From the NCBI GenBank assembly GCA_964426675.1, contig CAYRRM010000011.1:1-64000 (forward strand): a stretch of 64,000 bases of DNA. Reading direction: 5' to 3'. Positions 8,766-18,026 of this stretch are shown in pieces. The notes below the pieces were generated by a model. The model was not told the DNA's origin. It worked only from the letters and a program-made list of their open reading frames with translations, and did no database searches. How positions within the stretch are numbered: the stretch's first letter is position 1; every line of letters starts with the position of its first letter. This DNA is from DYMC01 sp035406705 (GTDB taxonomy: Bacteria > Verrucomicrobiota > Lentisphaeria > Victivallales > GWF2-50-93). Position numbers and translations under genes: made by a program.

Positions 8766-9080
8766 ATGTATAAAATAGAATTTTATGTGCCAGAATCAGA
8801 TCTTGAAAAAGTAAAGGATGCTCTTTTTAAAGCGGGTGCTGCTGTAATTGGAAATTACGATTGTTGTGCATGGCAAACAAAAGGAGAAGGGCAATTTCGT
8901 CCCCTTGAAGGGAGTAATCCTTATTTAGGAAATTTAAATAAGGTAGAAAAAGTTGTGGAATATAAAGTGGAGCTTGTCTGTTCTGACGAAAAAATAAAAG
9001 ACGTAATAAATGCATTAAAAGAGTCCCATCCTTATGAGACGCCTGCTTTTCAATACTGGAAAGTAAATCCAGAATTATGA
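8766..9080 (+). CDS. YqfO/NIF3-type dimerisation-domain protein
   Basis: About 104 residues forming a stand-alone version of the PII/CutA-like domain found inserted in NIF3 (YqfO/YbgI) proteins (COG3323). Diagnostic pieces are IEFYVPESDLEKVKDALF, the GNYDCCAWQTKGEGQFRP segment and the C-terminal SHPYETPAFQYW. The reading frame could start at TTG 8757, but ATG 8766 gives the usual family N-terminus. Function of stand-alone members is not established; metal or nucleotide binding is suggested only by fold. It follows htrA closely. Confidence 0.85.
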   Translation: MYKIEFYVPESDLEKVKDALFKAGAAVIGNYDCCAWQTKGEGQFRPLEGSNPYLGNLNKVEKVVEYKVELVCSDEKIKDVINALKESHPYETPAFQYWKVNPEL

Positions 9081-9096
9081 TTTTTAGATTTTTTTT

Positions 9097-9837
9097 TCAA
9101 TTTTTTGTGATTTCATCAGCTTCTTTTTGTTTTTGAGCCTTTGAAATTATCTCTGTGAATTCTGGGGATGTTCTGAGACTGTCAAAAACTGGGTCCATAC
9201 AGTAAAAAAGAATACCACTGCCAATCAGATTATAAGCTTTCTGCATATTTTTTATTGAATTTTGATTATCTCCCATTTTTGCGAAAATCGCAGCAGCATT
9301 GATATATGCTTCCGCAAAGTTCGGGTCAATTTGTTGTGCCATCAGGCATAATTCGATGGCTTCTTTTAATTTACCTCTTTTTGCAACAGCTGAAGCAAGT
9401 TTATTCAGAGAAGAAGAGTTTTTAAATTTATCGAGAGAAGCAAGGGTTTTAAAGAAATATTCGGCTTCTTCATATTTTCCGATTTTAAAGTATAATCCTC
9501 CGAGCAGGTCCAGAGCAATTTTATTATTTGGTTCTAAAACAATGGCTGTTTTTAATAAATCTTCCGCCTCAACAATGTTATCTTTAACGAGAGTTTTTTG
9601 GGCTTTTTCAATTAAGTTAGATGCTTCAAGACTGTAGTTTAATGAAAGATTTTTTTCTGTTTTTTGTATTGGTGATATTTTTTTCTTCGGTTTAGAACTC
9701 AAAGATAAATTACTTTTTATTTCAAGTTCATTTTCTTCGGGAACAGACTTAAATGAATGCGAATTGATTACGATGAAAGTTAATAGAATGATAGTTGCAA
9801 ATGAGATTATTAGAGGAGCTAAAGACTTATTGTTCAT
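9097..9837 (-). CDS. Membrane-anchored TPR protein
   Basis: A 246-residue protein with an N-terminal signal-anchor helix (LAPLIISFATIILLTFIVI, residues 6-24), a charged linker to about 65, and three to four tetratricopeptide repeats from about 72 to 200 (AEDLLKTAIVLEPNNKIALDLLG, GKYEEAEYFFKTLASL, KLKEAIELCLMAQQIDPNFAEAYINAAAIF, with recurring alanine and aromatic TPR positions). It probably scaffolds protein complexes on the periplasmic face of the inner membrane. It starts five bases downstream of lpxD and likely belongs to the skp-lpxD operon. A GCGA-N3-TCGC palindrome at 9281 encodes Ala-Ile-Phe-Ala. Confidence 0.75.
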   Translation of the reverse strand: MNNKSLAPLIISFATIILLTFIVINSHSFKSVPEENELEIKSNLSLSSKPKKKISPIQKTEKNLSLNYSLEASNLIEKAQKTLVKDNIVEAEDLLKTAIVLEPNNKIALDLLGGLYFKIGKYEEAEYFFKTLASLDKFKNSSSLNKLASAVAKRGKLKEAIELCLMAQQIDPNFAEAYINAAAIFAKMGDNQNSIKNMQKAYNLIGSGILFYCMDPVFDSLRTSPEFTEIISKAQKQKEADEITKN

Positions 9838-9842
9838 CTTTT

Positions 9843-10904
9843 TTAACTTTTTTTCAAGTTTGCAATTTCTTTCTCGAGCTCGTCAATTTTTTTTCTTAAT
9901 TCTGATATTACAGAGGAAAGCTGTTTTACCTTTTTAGGTAGGCCGAGCCTCTCCATGAATTCTTTTGGAAACTCTGCTGGTGTCCCAACGACGGCCTGCC
10001 CGGGAGAAATATCTTTTGTAACTCCTGATTGCCCTGCGATTTTTACTCCATCTCCGATTTTTAGGTGGCCGCTGATCCCCCCCTGGGCGGCAAGAATTAC
10101 ACCTCTTCCCAACTCTGTACTGCCGGCAATTCCAGATTGTCCTATTAACATTGAGAATTCTCCCACTATTACATTATGCGCTATCTGGACAAGATTGTCA
10201 ACTTTCACTCCTCTTCTTAAAACTGTTTTGCCGAAGCGTGCTCGGTCAATAGTAGTATTTGCTCCTATTTCTACATCGTCATGAATTTCTACTATTCCAA
10301 ATTGTTCAATCTTCACTATGCCATTTTGTGTTGCTTCAAAGCCAAAGCCATCTGCACCTATTACTGCTCCGCAGTGAATTATTACTCTATTTCCGATGAT
10401 TGTTCTCTCTCTTATAGAGACATTAGGGTAGATTAGTGTGTTATTTCCTATTTTACATTCGTGTCCTATATAGCTACCAGCGCCTATAATTGTTCCATCT
10501 CCTACAACAGTTCCATCTTCAATTACTACATGATGTCCAATATGAACGTTTTTCCCGATTTGAGCTGTTTTAGATATAACTGCGGTTTCAGCTATGCCAG
10601 GATGGAATTTTATTTGAGGGGGGGCAAAGATAGATGCTGCCTTTGAAAAGGCGATGTTTGGATTGTCGCAAATGATAAAGCTTTTATCTTTATTTTTTTG
10701 AATGATATCTTTGCCAATTATTATTAATCCTGCATTGGTGTGCTCTAACTGGGATGAATATTTTTTATTTGAGAGAAAACTCAGATCTTCGGGCCCTGCA
10801 TCTTTGAGAGAACCAATCCCGGAAATTTTTAAATCGGGATTTCCAACAAGTTCTCCTCCTGCGATTTTCGCAAGTTCTATAGAAGAATAATATTTTTTTT
10901 CCAT
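9843..10904 (-). CDS. lpxD: UDP-3-O-(3-hydroxyacyl)glucosamine N-acyltransferase
   Basis: LpxD adds the N-linked hydroxyacyl chain in lipid A synthesis. The N-terminal UDP-GlcNAc-binding domain reads SSIELAKIAGGELVG and EDLSFLSNKKY. Residues from about 105 to 320 form hexapeptide-repeat left-handed beta-helix turns (IGKNVHIGHHVVIEDGTVVG). The catalytic histidine region LVQIAHNVIVGEF is intact. A short coiled coil ends the protein. ATG 10904 follows GGGGA by eight bases and gives the expected N-terminus; upstream in-frame ATGs at 10919 and 10937 overlap skp. The skp-lpxD order is the conserved outer-membrane biogenesis arrangement and shows that the organism makes lipid A. Confidence 0.95.
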   Translation of the reverse strand: MEKKYYSSIELAKIAGGELVGNPDLKISGIGSLKDAGPEDLSFLSNKKYSSQLEHTNAGLIIIGKDIIQKNKDKSFIICDNPNIAFSKAASIFAPPQIKFHPGIAETAVISKTAQIGKNVHIGHHVVIEDGTVVGDGTIIGAGSYIGHECKIGNNTLIYPNVSIRERTIIGNRVIIHCGAVIGADGFGFEATQNGIVKIEQFGIVEIHDDVEIGANTTIDRARFGKTVLRRGVKVDNLVQIAHNVIVGEFSMLIGQSGIAGSTELGRGVILAAQGGISGHLKIGDGVKIAGQSGVTKDISPGQAVVGTPAEFPKEFMERLGLPKKVKQLSSVISELRKKIDELEKEIANLKKS

Positions 10905-10908
10905 TTTT

Positions 10909-11508
10909 TCATTCCCCATTTTTTTTATTATTCTCAATATTATCTTTTGAGTCTAATTCTGGATTTAATTCCTTTAAAACAATTTTAGTTATATCGTTAT
11001 TTTGATTAAAATATACGATTGCTGGAATTTGGTTAAGAGTTTTTCCAGATTTATCGATAACTATAGAAAAGTTATTTTTTGTTGCTACTCTCGCAATTAC
11101 CGCTTTAATTTCAGTTATCAGCTCTTCACGAATCTCTTCATATTTTGCTTTTATAATATTTTGTTTTTCTATACTATAACTTTTGAGTTCTTCTTCTTTT
11201 TCCTTCATTTGACGATATTTATCTTGAGCTGCGAGTCTTTTATTTTCGCGTTCTACATCACTTAGAGCTATGTTTAACGAATCATCCCGCAATTTTTTAA
11301 ATTCCTCTTGAAGTTTTCCGAGAGATTCTCCCAGATTGTCAGCATATTGTTTATAAGTTTCCGCCTGTTTTTTAAGTTCTATATCTGCAATTTTCTTTTT
11401 ATAGTATCCATTAAATAATTCGTCCATGTCAACTACTGCGATTTTGTCCTGAGCAGAAATTTGTAGAGAAAAAATTGTTCCCAGTATAAAAAAAATTAAT
11501 TTCTTCAT
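10909..11508 (-). CDS. skp: OmpH/Skp-family periplasmic chaperone
   Basis: About 199 residues. A signal peptide (MKKLIFFILGTIFSLQISA) is followed by the OmpH opening KIAVVDMDELFNGYY. A long charged coiled-coil region (about 40-140) forms the tentacles that hold unfolded outer-membrane proteins, and a short beta segment (NFSIVIDKSGKTLNQIPAIVYF) closes the trimer core. ATG 11508 lies seven bases after GGAGAG; the frame is open five codons further up to 11523. The end of the gene abuts lpxD. The C-terminal 20 residues are asparagine- and lysine-rich. Confidence 0.9.
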   Translation of the reverse strand: MKKLIFFILGTIFSLQISAQDKIAVVDMDELFNGYYKKKIADIELKKQAETYKQYADNLGESLGKLQEEFKKLRDDSLNIALSDVERENKRLAAQDKYRQMKEKEEELKSYSIEKQNIIKAKYEEIREELITEIKAVIARVATKNNFSIVIDKSGKTLNQIPAIVYFNQNNDITKIVLKELNPELDSKDNIENNKKNGE

Positions 11509-11626
11509 AATCATTCTCTCCATAATTTTTGAATCCTCCTACTATAGCACAATATATGGTTTTTGCATTATTTTATGTAGAGTTTATATTTTCACCCTTA
11601 GAATTTACAGAGAAAAGGATAAAAAA

Positions 11627-14600
11627 ATGAAAAAATTAATCTTGAAAATTATAATAGTACTGGTAGTTGCGAATTTCGCTGCTTTAGCTTATGACTTTCC
11701 AGATGCTACTGAAATACATAATATTGCAAAAAAACTTGATCTACAAAAATATCCTGATGCAGATAGTATCCTTATCTCCGATGTTCAGAATATAAAGTAC
11801 AATAAAGATGGAACAGGAGAAAATACTGATGATGTTTACATTATGATAGTCACAGAGAAAGGAAAGGATGAAAATCGAACTATAAATTTTCACTTTAATT
11901 GTTATTACCAGAAGATTGAAATTTTATTTGCTGAATTAATTAAATCAGACTCTTCTACCGTCAATATTGATATAACAAGCAATAGTCGTATTTCGGTAAA
12001 TCATAATCAGATGTCATCTAACATTTATGATCCCAATCAAAAAGTTATGACATTAAATATCCCTGGGTTGGAAATTGGCGATATAATTCATTATCGCTTC
12101 AAAGAAACTATTATAAAAACTAGAATGCCAAACACATGGTCAGAACTAATAGTTCTCCAGTATGATCAACCGATTATAGACTACAAAATTGAGGTAATTT
12201 CACCACCTGAACTTCCTCTTGCGAAAATCGCAATAAAAAATGAAGTTCCAGGGACTGTAACATATAAGAAAATAAAAGAAAATGAGCTTAATATTCATAG
12301 GTGGGAGGTAAAAAATGTTCCTCAAGTTTTCCCTGAGCCTGATATGCCACCTCTTTATACACAGGTTCAAAGGCTTTTATTGGGAACTATATCAAATTGG
12401 GAAGAAATTTCACAGTGGTATTGGCAACTTTGTTTTCCGCACCTTCAAAAGATAAATTCTGCTATGGAAGACGAAGTTAAAAAGCTTTGTGAGAATAAAG
12501 ATGGTGATTTAGAAAAAATCAGAGCGATATTTGATTTTGTATCTCAAAAAGTAAGATATATGGGAATTACAACTGAAAATGAAGCGCCAGGTTATGAACC
12601 GCATGATGTTTCTATTACTTTTGACAAAAGATATGGGGTATGTCGAGATAAAGCGGCTCTCCTTACAGCAATGCTAAGAATAGCTGGCTTTGATGCTTTT
12701 CCAGTGCTTATAATGGCTGGCCCCAAGAAGGACGCTGATGTTCCAAATCCATACTTCAATCACGCAATCACATGTGTGCAGATGAAAAAGGAAGAGTATC
12801 TTCTTATGGACGCAACGAATGAAACACAAAAGGAATTTCTCCCCGCTTATCTTTCTGATAAAAGTTTTCTTGTGGCAAAACCGGAAGGAGAAAAATTAAA
12901 AGTTTCTCCTATAATTCCAGTTGAAAAAAATATGTTATTAATCAGGACAAATTGCGAAATTCGCAACGATAAAAGCGCAATAGCACAATCTGAAATAAAG
13001 TTTTCTGGAATAAATGACAGTGCATATAGAGGGGCATTTTTAAGAAGATCAAAAGAACAAGTTTATGATTTTCTTGAAACAATACTAAAAAGACCGGGAA
13101 ATAACTACAAACTTGAATCTTTTGAAATTTTTCCACAGAATTTATCTGATATGAGTGAGGAACTTACTTTGAAAATGACTTATCAGATTCCTGATGTCTA
13201 CGTATCAGGAAATTCATCTTCTATTTTTCTGCCACCTGTATTGTCGAATCTCTTCGGAATGGCGAATTTTTTAATAGATAAGATGGGACTTGAAAAACGT
13301 AATTTTCCGCTTTTTACTGAAATTGCTTGTGGAGTAAATGAAAATATAGAAATTTCAGGAGTTAAGAATATAGAATCGGGAATTATTTTCCCTGAAAAAA
13401 GAGAAATAGAAACGCCCATCTTTAGCTGGCTTCAAGAATATAAAAAGTTTGAGGATAAGATAAATTATGAAAGCAGTTTTTTGTTAAAATCTGTAGAATA
13501 TTCTCCAGCTGATTATCAGGATTTGAAGAAAACTCTTGGAATAAGGCAATCTGATTTGCTTGCATTTCCAATTATTGAGCAAACTGTAAAAAAAGAGAAA
13601 AAAAAAGAAAAGATTTCAGAATCTGGAATAAGGATAAACTCTGAAGAAATAGAAATTGAGATTTCTGATAACAATAGTTGGCGTGAAACAAGAATTGTTT
13701 CTGCTGAATTACTGGACTTCTCGGGAAAAAGAGATATTTCAGAAGTAAAATTTCATTTTAATGAAGGGATTGAGGATATCAAAGTTGACTATGCAAGAGT
13801 AATTGCTCCGGATGGGAAAATCAAAGAAATCAGAAATGAAGAAATAAATCTAATGGATCAGGGATGGAGTTCAACTGCTCCAAGATATCCTCCCGGGAAA
13901 ATCCTTGTGTTGAGTTTACCCGGGGTTGATATTGGCTCAAAAATAGAGTTTAAAAGCACATCTAATAAATTCAGACGCCCTTTTTTTGAATATTTTAATT
14001 CTCTAAGGACCTTCTATAAAATTCTTGAAAAGAAAATTACAATCAAAAATCCCAAAAGACTTAAGCTCAAGTTTGCAGAAAGGTCGGAAGGAGAATTAAA
14101 AGAAGGAACTTTTAAAGAAGAAAGTTTTTCAAGAATATATAAGAATCTTGAACCGTTAAAGAAAGAAAGAGATATTCCGCCAGCATGGGCGGAAGGAGAT
14201 TTTTTGCTTATTTCTTCCGGGGATTGGCAGAGTTATTATGATGAAATAAGGAAGAAAATTAAAAACCCGGATTACAGAAATTCTCAAAAATTGAAAGAAT
14301 TGTCCGAAAGACTTAAAAATAAATACGGAAAAAATAAGGAAGAATTATGCAAAGGAATACGTGATTTTATAACTATAAACATTCGTATGACAGGGCCAGC
14401 CTTCTTTGAATTGCCATGGGGATTTAATCCTGACCCTGAAAAGGTTTTGAGTGAAAGTTATGGGAATTCTTTTGAAATAGCATCGTTATTTTCTGCTTTG
14501 CTCTATATGGCTGATATAGAAAATGAGCCCGTTCTCTGTTCGGATTTTCCTTTTATAAAAGATAAATTGAAAATTGTCGAAAAATGCCCCATCTCTTCTT

Positions 14601-15427
14601 TATTTAATACCTTATTGATAAAAGTTAGTGATAAAGAAAAAATTATTTACCTTAATGACACTGAACAGTATGCTGAACTCGGAGAAGTTAGAAATGAAGG
14701 AAATACAGCTTATAGTGGGGATGAGACATTCTTTAAAATAGAACCTGAGAGCTTATTTAAAAGCGGCATAAAATCTACTTATTTCATTAAAATTTTAGGA
14801 GACTCTTCAGCTGAAATGAAGATTCGCCACGAATTTTTTGGAAAAAAATACTCTGAAATGAGAAAGACAATTACAGAAATGACACCTGAGTATTTGAGAA
14901 GATTTTTTCAAGAAAAAGCTTCTGAAATTATGCTCTCGGCAAGAATATTACAAACTCCGGAGAGTGATTTTTCATCTTATCCAGGAAAGATTACTTTTAT
15001 CGTAAAATGTCCGAATTTTGCGAAAATCGCAGAAAACAGCTTATCATTTTCAGTCCCAAATAGGGTTGAAGCCTTTGAAAATCTTTTGGTTTCAAGGAGT
15101 AATCCTTTTCTTTTCAAGGGCAGTGATTTTATCAGCACTGAATTTTTTATCTCTGTCCCGGATGATTTTAAAATCTATGATATTCTTCCTCCCAAAGATT
15201 ATTATGCGGAATTTAGTTCTGGTAATTATATGAGAATTTCAACGGAATTGAAAAAATCTTATTTTAATCAAGATAAATTTTTAGAAGGGAATGAACTGAT
15301 TTTTGTAAAGTATTATGTTAATTTTTCTGGCGCTATCTTTTCTGAATATGAATATCAAGACTTACTTGAGAAAACTTTAGAATTTAATTCGAAGGCGTAT
15401 TCAATGTTTTTGCTTAGAAAAAAATAG
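11627..15427 (+). CDS. Secreted double DUF3857/transglutaminase-like protein, second active site degenerate
   Basis: A 1266-residue protein with a signal peptide (KLILKIIIVLVVANFAALA) and two tandem DUF3857-transglutaminase modules. The first, about residues 25-600, has a complete papain-like triad: Cys339 (YGVCRDKAALL), His379 (YFNHAI) and Asp395 (LLMDATNE). The second, about 650-1250, repeats the DUF3857 beta-rich part (WRETRIVSAELLDF; YPPGKILVLSLPG). At the Cys position it has Ser948 (ESYGNSFEIASL), so this half is probably binding-only. Single-module versions are widespread periplasmic proteins of unclear function. Four GCGA-N3-TCGC palindromes (11669, 12221, 12954, 15020) lie within it. 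The gene stands alone, with tRNA-Pro downstream on the other strand. Confidence 0.82.
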   Translation: MKKLILKIIIVLVVANFAALAYDFPDATEIHNIAKKLDLQKYPDADSILISDVQNIKYNKDGTGENTDDVYIMIVTEKGKDENRTINFHFNCYYQKIEILFAELIKSDSSTVNIDITSNSRISVNHNQMSSNIYDPNQKVMTLNIPGLEIGDIIHYRFKETIIKTRMPNTWSELIVLQYDQPIIDYKIEVISPPELPLAKIAIKNEVPGTVTYKKIKENELNIHRWEVKNVPQVFPEPDMPPLYTQVQRLLLGTISNWEEISQWYWQLCFPHLQKINSAMEDEVKKLCENKDGDLEKIRAIFDFVSQKVRYMGITTENEAPGYEPHDVSITFDKRYGVCRDKAALLTAMLRIAGFDAFPVLIMAGPKKDADVPNPYFNHAITCVQMKKEEYLLMDATNETQKEFLPAYLSDKSFLVAKPEGEKLKVSPIIPVEKNMLLIRTNCEIRNDKSAIAQSEIKFSGINDSAYRGAFLRRSKEQVYDFLETILKRPGNNYKLESFEIFPQNLSDMSEELTLKMTYQIPDVYVSGNSSSIFLPPVLSNLFGMANFLIDKMGLEKRNFPLFTEIACGVNENIEISGVKNIESGIIFPEKREIETPIFSWLQEYKKFEDKINYESSFLLKSVEYSPADYQDLKKTLGIRQSDLLAFPIIEQTVKKEKKKEKISESGIRINSEEIEIEISDNNSWRETRIVSAELLDFSGKRDISEVKFHFNEGIEDIKVDYARVIAPDGKIKEIRNEEINLMDQGWSSTAPRYPPGKILVLSLPGVDIGSKIEFKSTSNKFRRPFFEYFNSLRTFYKILEKKITIKNPKRLKLKFAERSEGELKEGTFKEESFSRIYKNLEPLKKERDIPPAWAEGDFLLISSGDWQSYYDEIRKKIKNPDYRNSQKLKELSERLKNKYGKNKEELCKGIRDFITINIRMTGPAFFELPWGFNPDPEKVLSESYGNSFEIASLFSALLYMADIENEPVLCSDFPFIKDKLKIVEKCPISSLFNTLLIKVSDKEKIIYLNDTEQYAELGEVRNEGNTAYSGDETFFKIEPESLFKSGIKSTYFIKILGDSSAEMKIRHEFFGKKYSEMRKTITEMTPEYLRRFFQEKASEIMLSARILQTPESDFSSYPGKITFIVKCPNFAKIAENSLSFSVPNRVEAFENLLVSRSNPFLFKGSDFISTEFFISVPDDFKIYDILPPKDYYAEFSSGNYMRISTELKKSYFNQDKFLEGNELIFVKYYVNFSGAIFSEYEYQDLLEKTLEFNSKAYSMFLLRKK

Positions 15428-15448
15428 TTCATAATGGCGAGTAATCAG

Positions 15449-15529
<81 letters not shown>

Positions 15530-15668
15530 AAGAGGAAAGGAAATTAAGTTAATATTTTAAATAAAGAAGTCAAATATTCTTAGGCTTTATTTTTAGAGCA
15601 ATCTTTTTTAACTTGAAATTCAATCTTTATTATGTTAATTTTGTTAGAAATAAAAAAAAGGAGGCTAT

Positions 15669-16031
15669 ATGAAATGTAAAATGATTATTGTTGCGTTTTG
15701 TTTTGTATCAACTTTTGTTTGGGCAGAAGGTGATGGTAAGATGAGGAAGATGGACAGAGACAGGGAAGAAAACATGGAAAAGGCAGTGGATACTACAAAT
15801 ATGCAAAAAGATTACGAAGAACTCATCAAATTATATAGGGAGTTGAAAGTAAAAGCTAAAGAATTTGAAAAGAAATATAATATGCTTCCTAATGAAATTA
15901 AGTTTATTTTAATTAGGCCGGGAATGGGAGAAGGCAAAGGATTGCAACAAGAACCAGGTCTTCCTGGTGAAGGTCGACAGGGAGGAGGATTTGGCGGTAG
16001 ACAAATGCGCGAAAAAGATATGTTTGAGTAA
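15669..16031 (+). CDS. Small secreted protein, charged with Gly-rich tail
   Basis: A 120-residue protein that I do not recognise. It has a signal peptide (KCKMIIVAFCFVSTFVWA, cut near AEG), then a strongly charged helical segment (residues 25-75, with KDYEELIKLYRELKVKAKEF forming a probable coiled coil). The last 30 residues are rich in glycine and arginine (GEGRQGGGFGGRQMRE). AAGGAGG seven bases before ATG 15669 is a strong ribosome-binding site, supporting a real gene. It stands alone between tRNA-Pro and the membrane-fusion gene. Confidence 0.7.
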   Translation: MKCKMIIVAFCFVSTFVWAEGDGKMRKMDRDREENMEKAVDTTNMQKDYEELIKLYRELKVKAKEFEKKYNMLPNEIKFILIRPGMGEGKGLQQEPGLPGEGRQGGGFGGRQMREKDMFE

Positions 16032-16131
16032 AAATCTAAATTAGTGATGAAAAATTAATATGGCTGTAAAAAGGATTAGTTATTATTTTAGTCAGAAAAT
16101 TATTTTGTTTGAAAAAGAATTATAAAGAATT

Positions 16132-17214
16132 ATGATGAATGAAATAAAATTAAAATATTTCAAGCTAATTTCTTCCTTTATACTTTTTTGCATTGTTGCA
16201 ATAATTCTTTTATTTCTCAGTGGAATTTTGTCTTTCTCTAAAAAAATAGAATCAGGTTCTGTAAATCTTAAGTATAAAATACCAGATTTTAATAGACAGA
16301 TAAAACTTGAAGAGATAGAGGTTCCTGTAATTTACAGTACGGTTGGTACTGTTCAAAGCCGGGAAGAAGTGAAAATATCATCAAGGATAATTGCAAAAAT
16401 AACAAATATATATGTAAGAGAAGGAGACAAGATTAAAAAAGGGGATTTACTTGTAAGTCTTGATGATAGTGATCTTAAGGCGAACCTTGCAAAAGCTATG
16501 GAGAAATTGAAAGAGGCAGAAGCATCATATTCTTTAGCAGAAAAAGAATTAGAGAGAACTAAAACTTTATATAAGAAAAATGCTGCATCAAAAAAAATAT
16601 TTGACGAAGTAGAAAGTAGATATAAATCAGCAGAGGCGAGTTTTTTGGCTGCAAAAGAAGCAGTTAAGGAGGCAGAAGCAGTTCTCTCTTTTGCAAGCAT
16701 AAGGAGTCCCATGGATGCAATAGTAGCAAGGCGATTCCTTGAAATTGGAGATCTTGCGGCCCCTGGAGTGGTAATACTTCAAATATTTGATAATAGTCGC
16801 CTTATGCTTCATGTTCCGATCAATGAATCGCTGATTTCTAAAATAAAAATAGGCGATAAGTTAAAGTTTAGTGTAGATGCTGTTAATAAAATGTATGAAG
16901 GAGAAATAAAGGAAATTTCAAACGAGATAGATCCACTTACACGAAGTTTTATGGTGAAAATATGTCTCGGAGAAGCTCCGGAGTTATTGCCTGGAATGTT
17001 TGGTAGACTTCATATAACGACAGGAACAGAAAAAGTGCTTCTTATACCCGATGAAGCTATTTTTAGGAGCGGACAACTTGAATTTGTATATAAATTAGAA
17101 AAAGACGTTCCTCAAAAGACTTTGATACGTACAACAGAGTATCCTTTTGAAGACGGGAAAAGAAGAGTAGTTTCAGGATTAAAAATTAATGATATTATTT
17201 TTTGTAAAAAGTAG
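16132..17214 (+). CDS. RND/ABC efflux periplasmic adaptor (HlyD/MFP family)
   Basis: A 360-residue membrane-fusion protein. It has an N-terminal membrane helix (ISSFILFCIVAIILLFLSGIL), a lipoyl half-motif (ISSRIIAKITNIYVREGDKIKKGDLLVSLDDSDL) and a coiled-coil hairpin (about 115-190, AKAMEKLKEAEASYSLAEKELERTK and returning arm). A second lipoyl half follows (IRSPMDAIVARRFLEIGDL), then beta-barrel and membrane-proximal domains (EISNEIDPLTRSFMVKI, LLPGMFGRL). Such adaptors normally sit next to an RND or MacB pump and an outer-membrane channel; none is present here. Its 3' end overlaps the convergent glycosyltransferase by 20 bases. No strong ribosome-binding site precedes ATG 16132 or ATG 16135. 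Confidence 0.88.
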   Translation: MMNEIKLKYFKLISSFILFCIVAIILLFLSGILSFSKKIESGSVNLKYKIPDFNRQIKLEEIEVPVIYSTVGTVQSREEVKISSRIIAKITNIYVREGDKIKKGDLLVSLDDSDLKANLAKAMEKLKEAEASYSLAEKELERTKTLYKKNAASKKIFDEVESRYKSAEASFLAAKEAVKEAEAVLSFASIRSPMDAIVARRFLEIGDLAAPGVVILQIFDNSRLMLHVPINESLISKIKIGDKLKFSVDAVNKMYEGEIKEISNEIDPLTRSFMVKICLGEAPELLPGMFGRLHITTGTEKVLLIPDEAIFRSGQLEFVYKLEKDVPQKTLIRTTEYPFEDGKRRVVSGLKINDIIFCKK

Positions 17215-17923
17215 AAGTTCTTATTTTTGAAAACATCAATTTTAAGTGTAATCCCAGAATAACGAAGCTATCTCTAAAAATTTTAAAATGTGATTTTCTA
17301 TCTGGAAAATAGATTGTCTCACATGGAAACGACTTAAATTTATAGCCTTTTTGCAAAGCTTTAACGAGGGTTTCTGTTTCGAAAGCGAATCCATTCGAAT
17401 ATATTTTGTTTTTTCTAAAAAAACTGATAGGATATATTCTCAGCCCATTCTGCGTATCGGGAATCATTATTCCAGTCTCAATAAAAACCATAATAGAAGA
17501 AAATAAATTACCTATTTTGCTGAAGAAAGGGACTGCGTTGTTTTTGAAATCTCTTTCTCCACTCAATATTAGTTCATTATTTTTTTCATTATTCCAGATA
17601 GTTATTGCCTTTAAAATGTCATTGGCACAATGTTGCCCATCGGCATCAGCTGTTAAAATTGCAATAGTTTGATTGTCTTTATTTAAATATTCGTAAATAG
17701 CTCTTTGTATTGAAGCTCCTTTCCCCATTTTATTTTTATTTTTCAAAATTTTTACAGGTAAGTTTTCAGCAGAATATGATGGAGTTGAATTGTCATCAAC
17801 CACTATTATAGTGATATCTGGTATTATTTCCAGGAGCTTAGCTATTATTGCATTTAATTTAGAGTTTGATTTTTCTCTGTAAGGAAATATTACCTTTATA
17901 TTATCCTTTATTCGCGTATGCAT
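17195..17923 (-). CDS. Family 2 glycosyltransferase (dolichol-phosphate mannosyltransferase-like)
   Basis: A 242-residue GT-A fold enzyme. It contains IIVVDDNSTPSYSA (nucleotide-binding Asp), MGKGASIQRAI, and the metal-binding TADADGQHCANDI. DTQNGLRIYP then FAFETETLVKALQKGY near the acceptor site are typical of polyprenyl-phosphate glycosyltransferases and related GT2 enzymes. No C-terminal membrane pair is visible, so it is of the soluble or peripheral type. Donor and acceptor cannot be read from sequence. The gene stands alone, convergent with the efflux adaptor and divergent from the pilus cluster. Confidence 0.85.
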   Translation of the reverse strand: MHTRIKDNIKVIFPYREKSNSKLNAIIAKLLEIIPDITIIVVDDNSTPSYSAENLPVKILKNKNKMGKGASIQRAIYEYLNKDNQTIAILTADADGQHCANDILKAITIWNNEKNNELILSGERDFKNNAVPFFSKIGNLFSSIMVFIETGIMIPDTQNGLRIYPISFFRKNKIYSNGFAFETETLVKALQKGYKFKSFPCETIYFPDRKSHFKIFRDSFVILGLHLKLMFSKIRTSTFYKK

Positions 17924-18026
17924 AAAATAAAAAAAATAAAAAAAGTTTTAATTTTTGTTTGAAATATGCTAAATTGGTAGCAAATTATAGATTTGTAAAT
18001 TGAAAAATCAATGGAGACAATTAATT

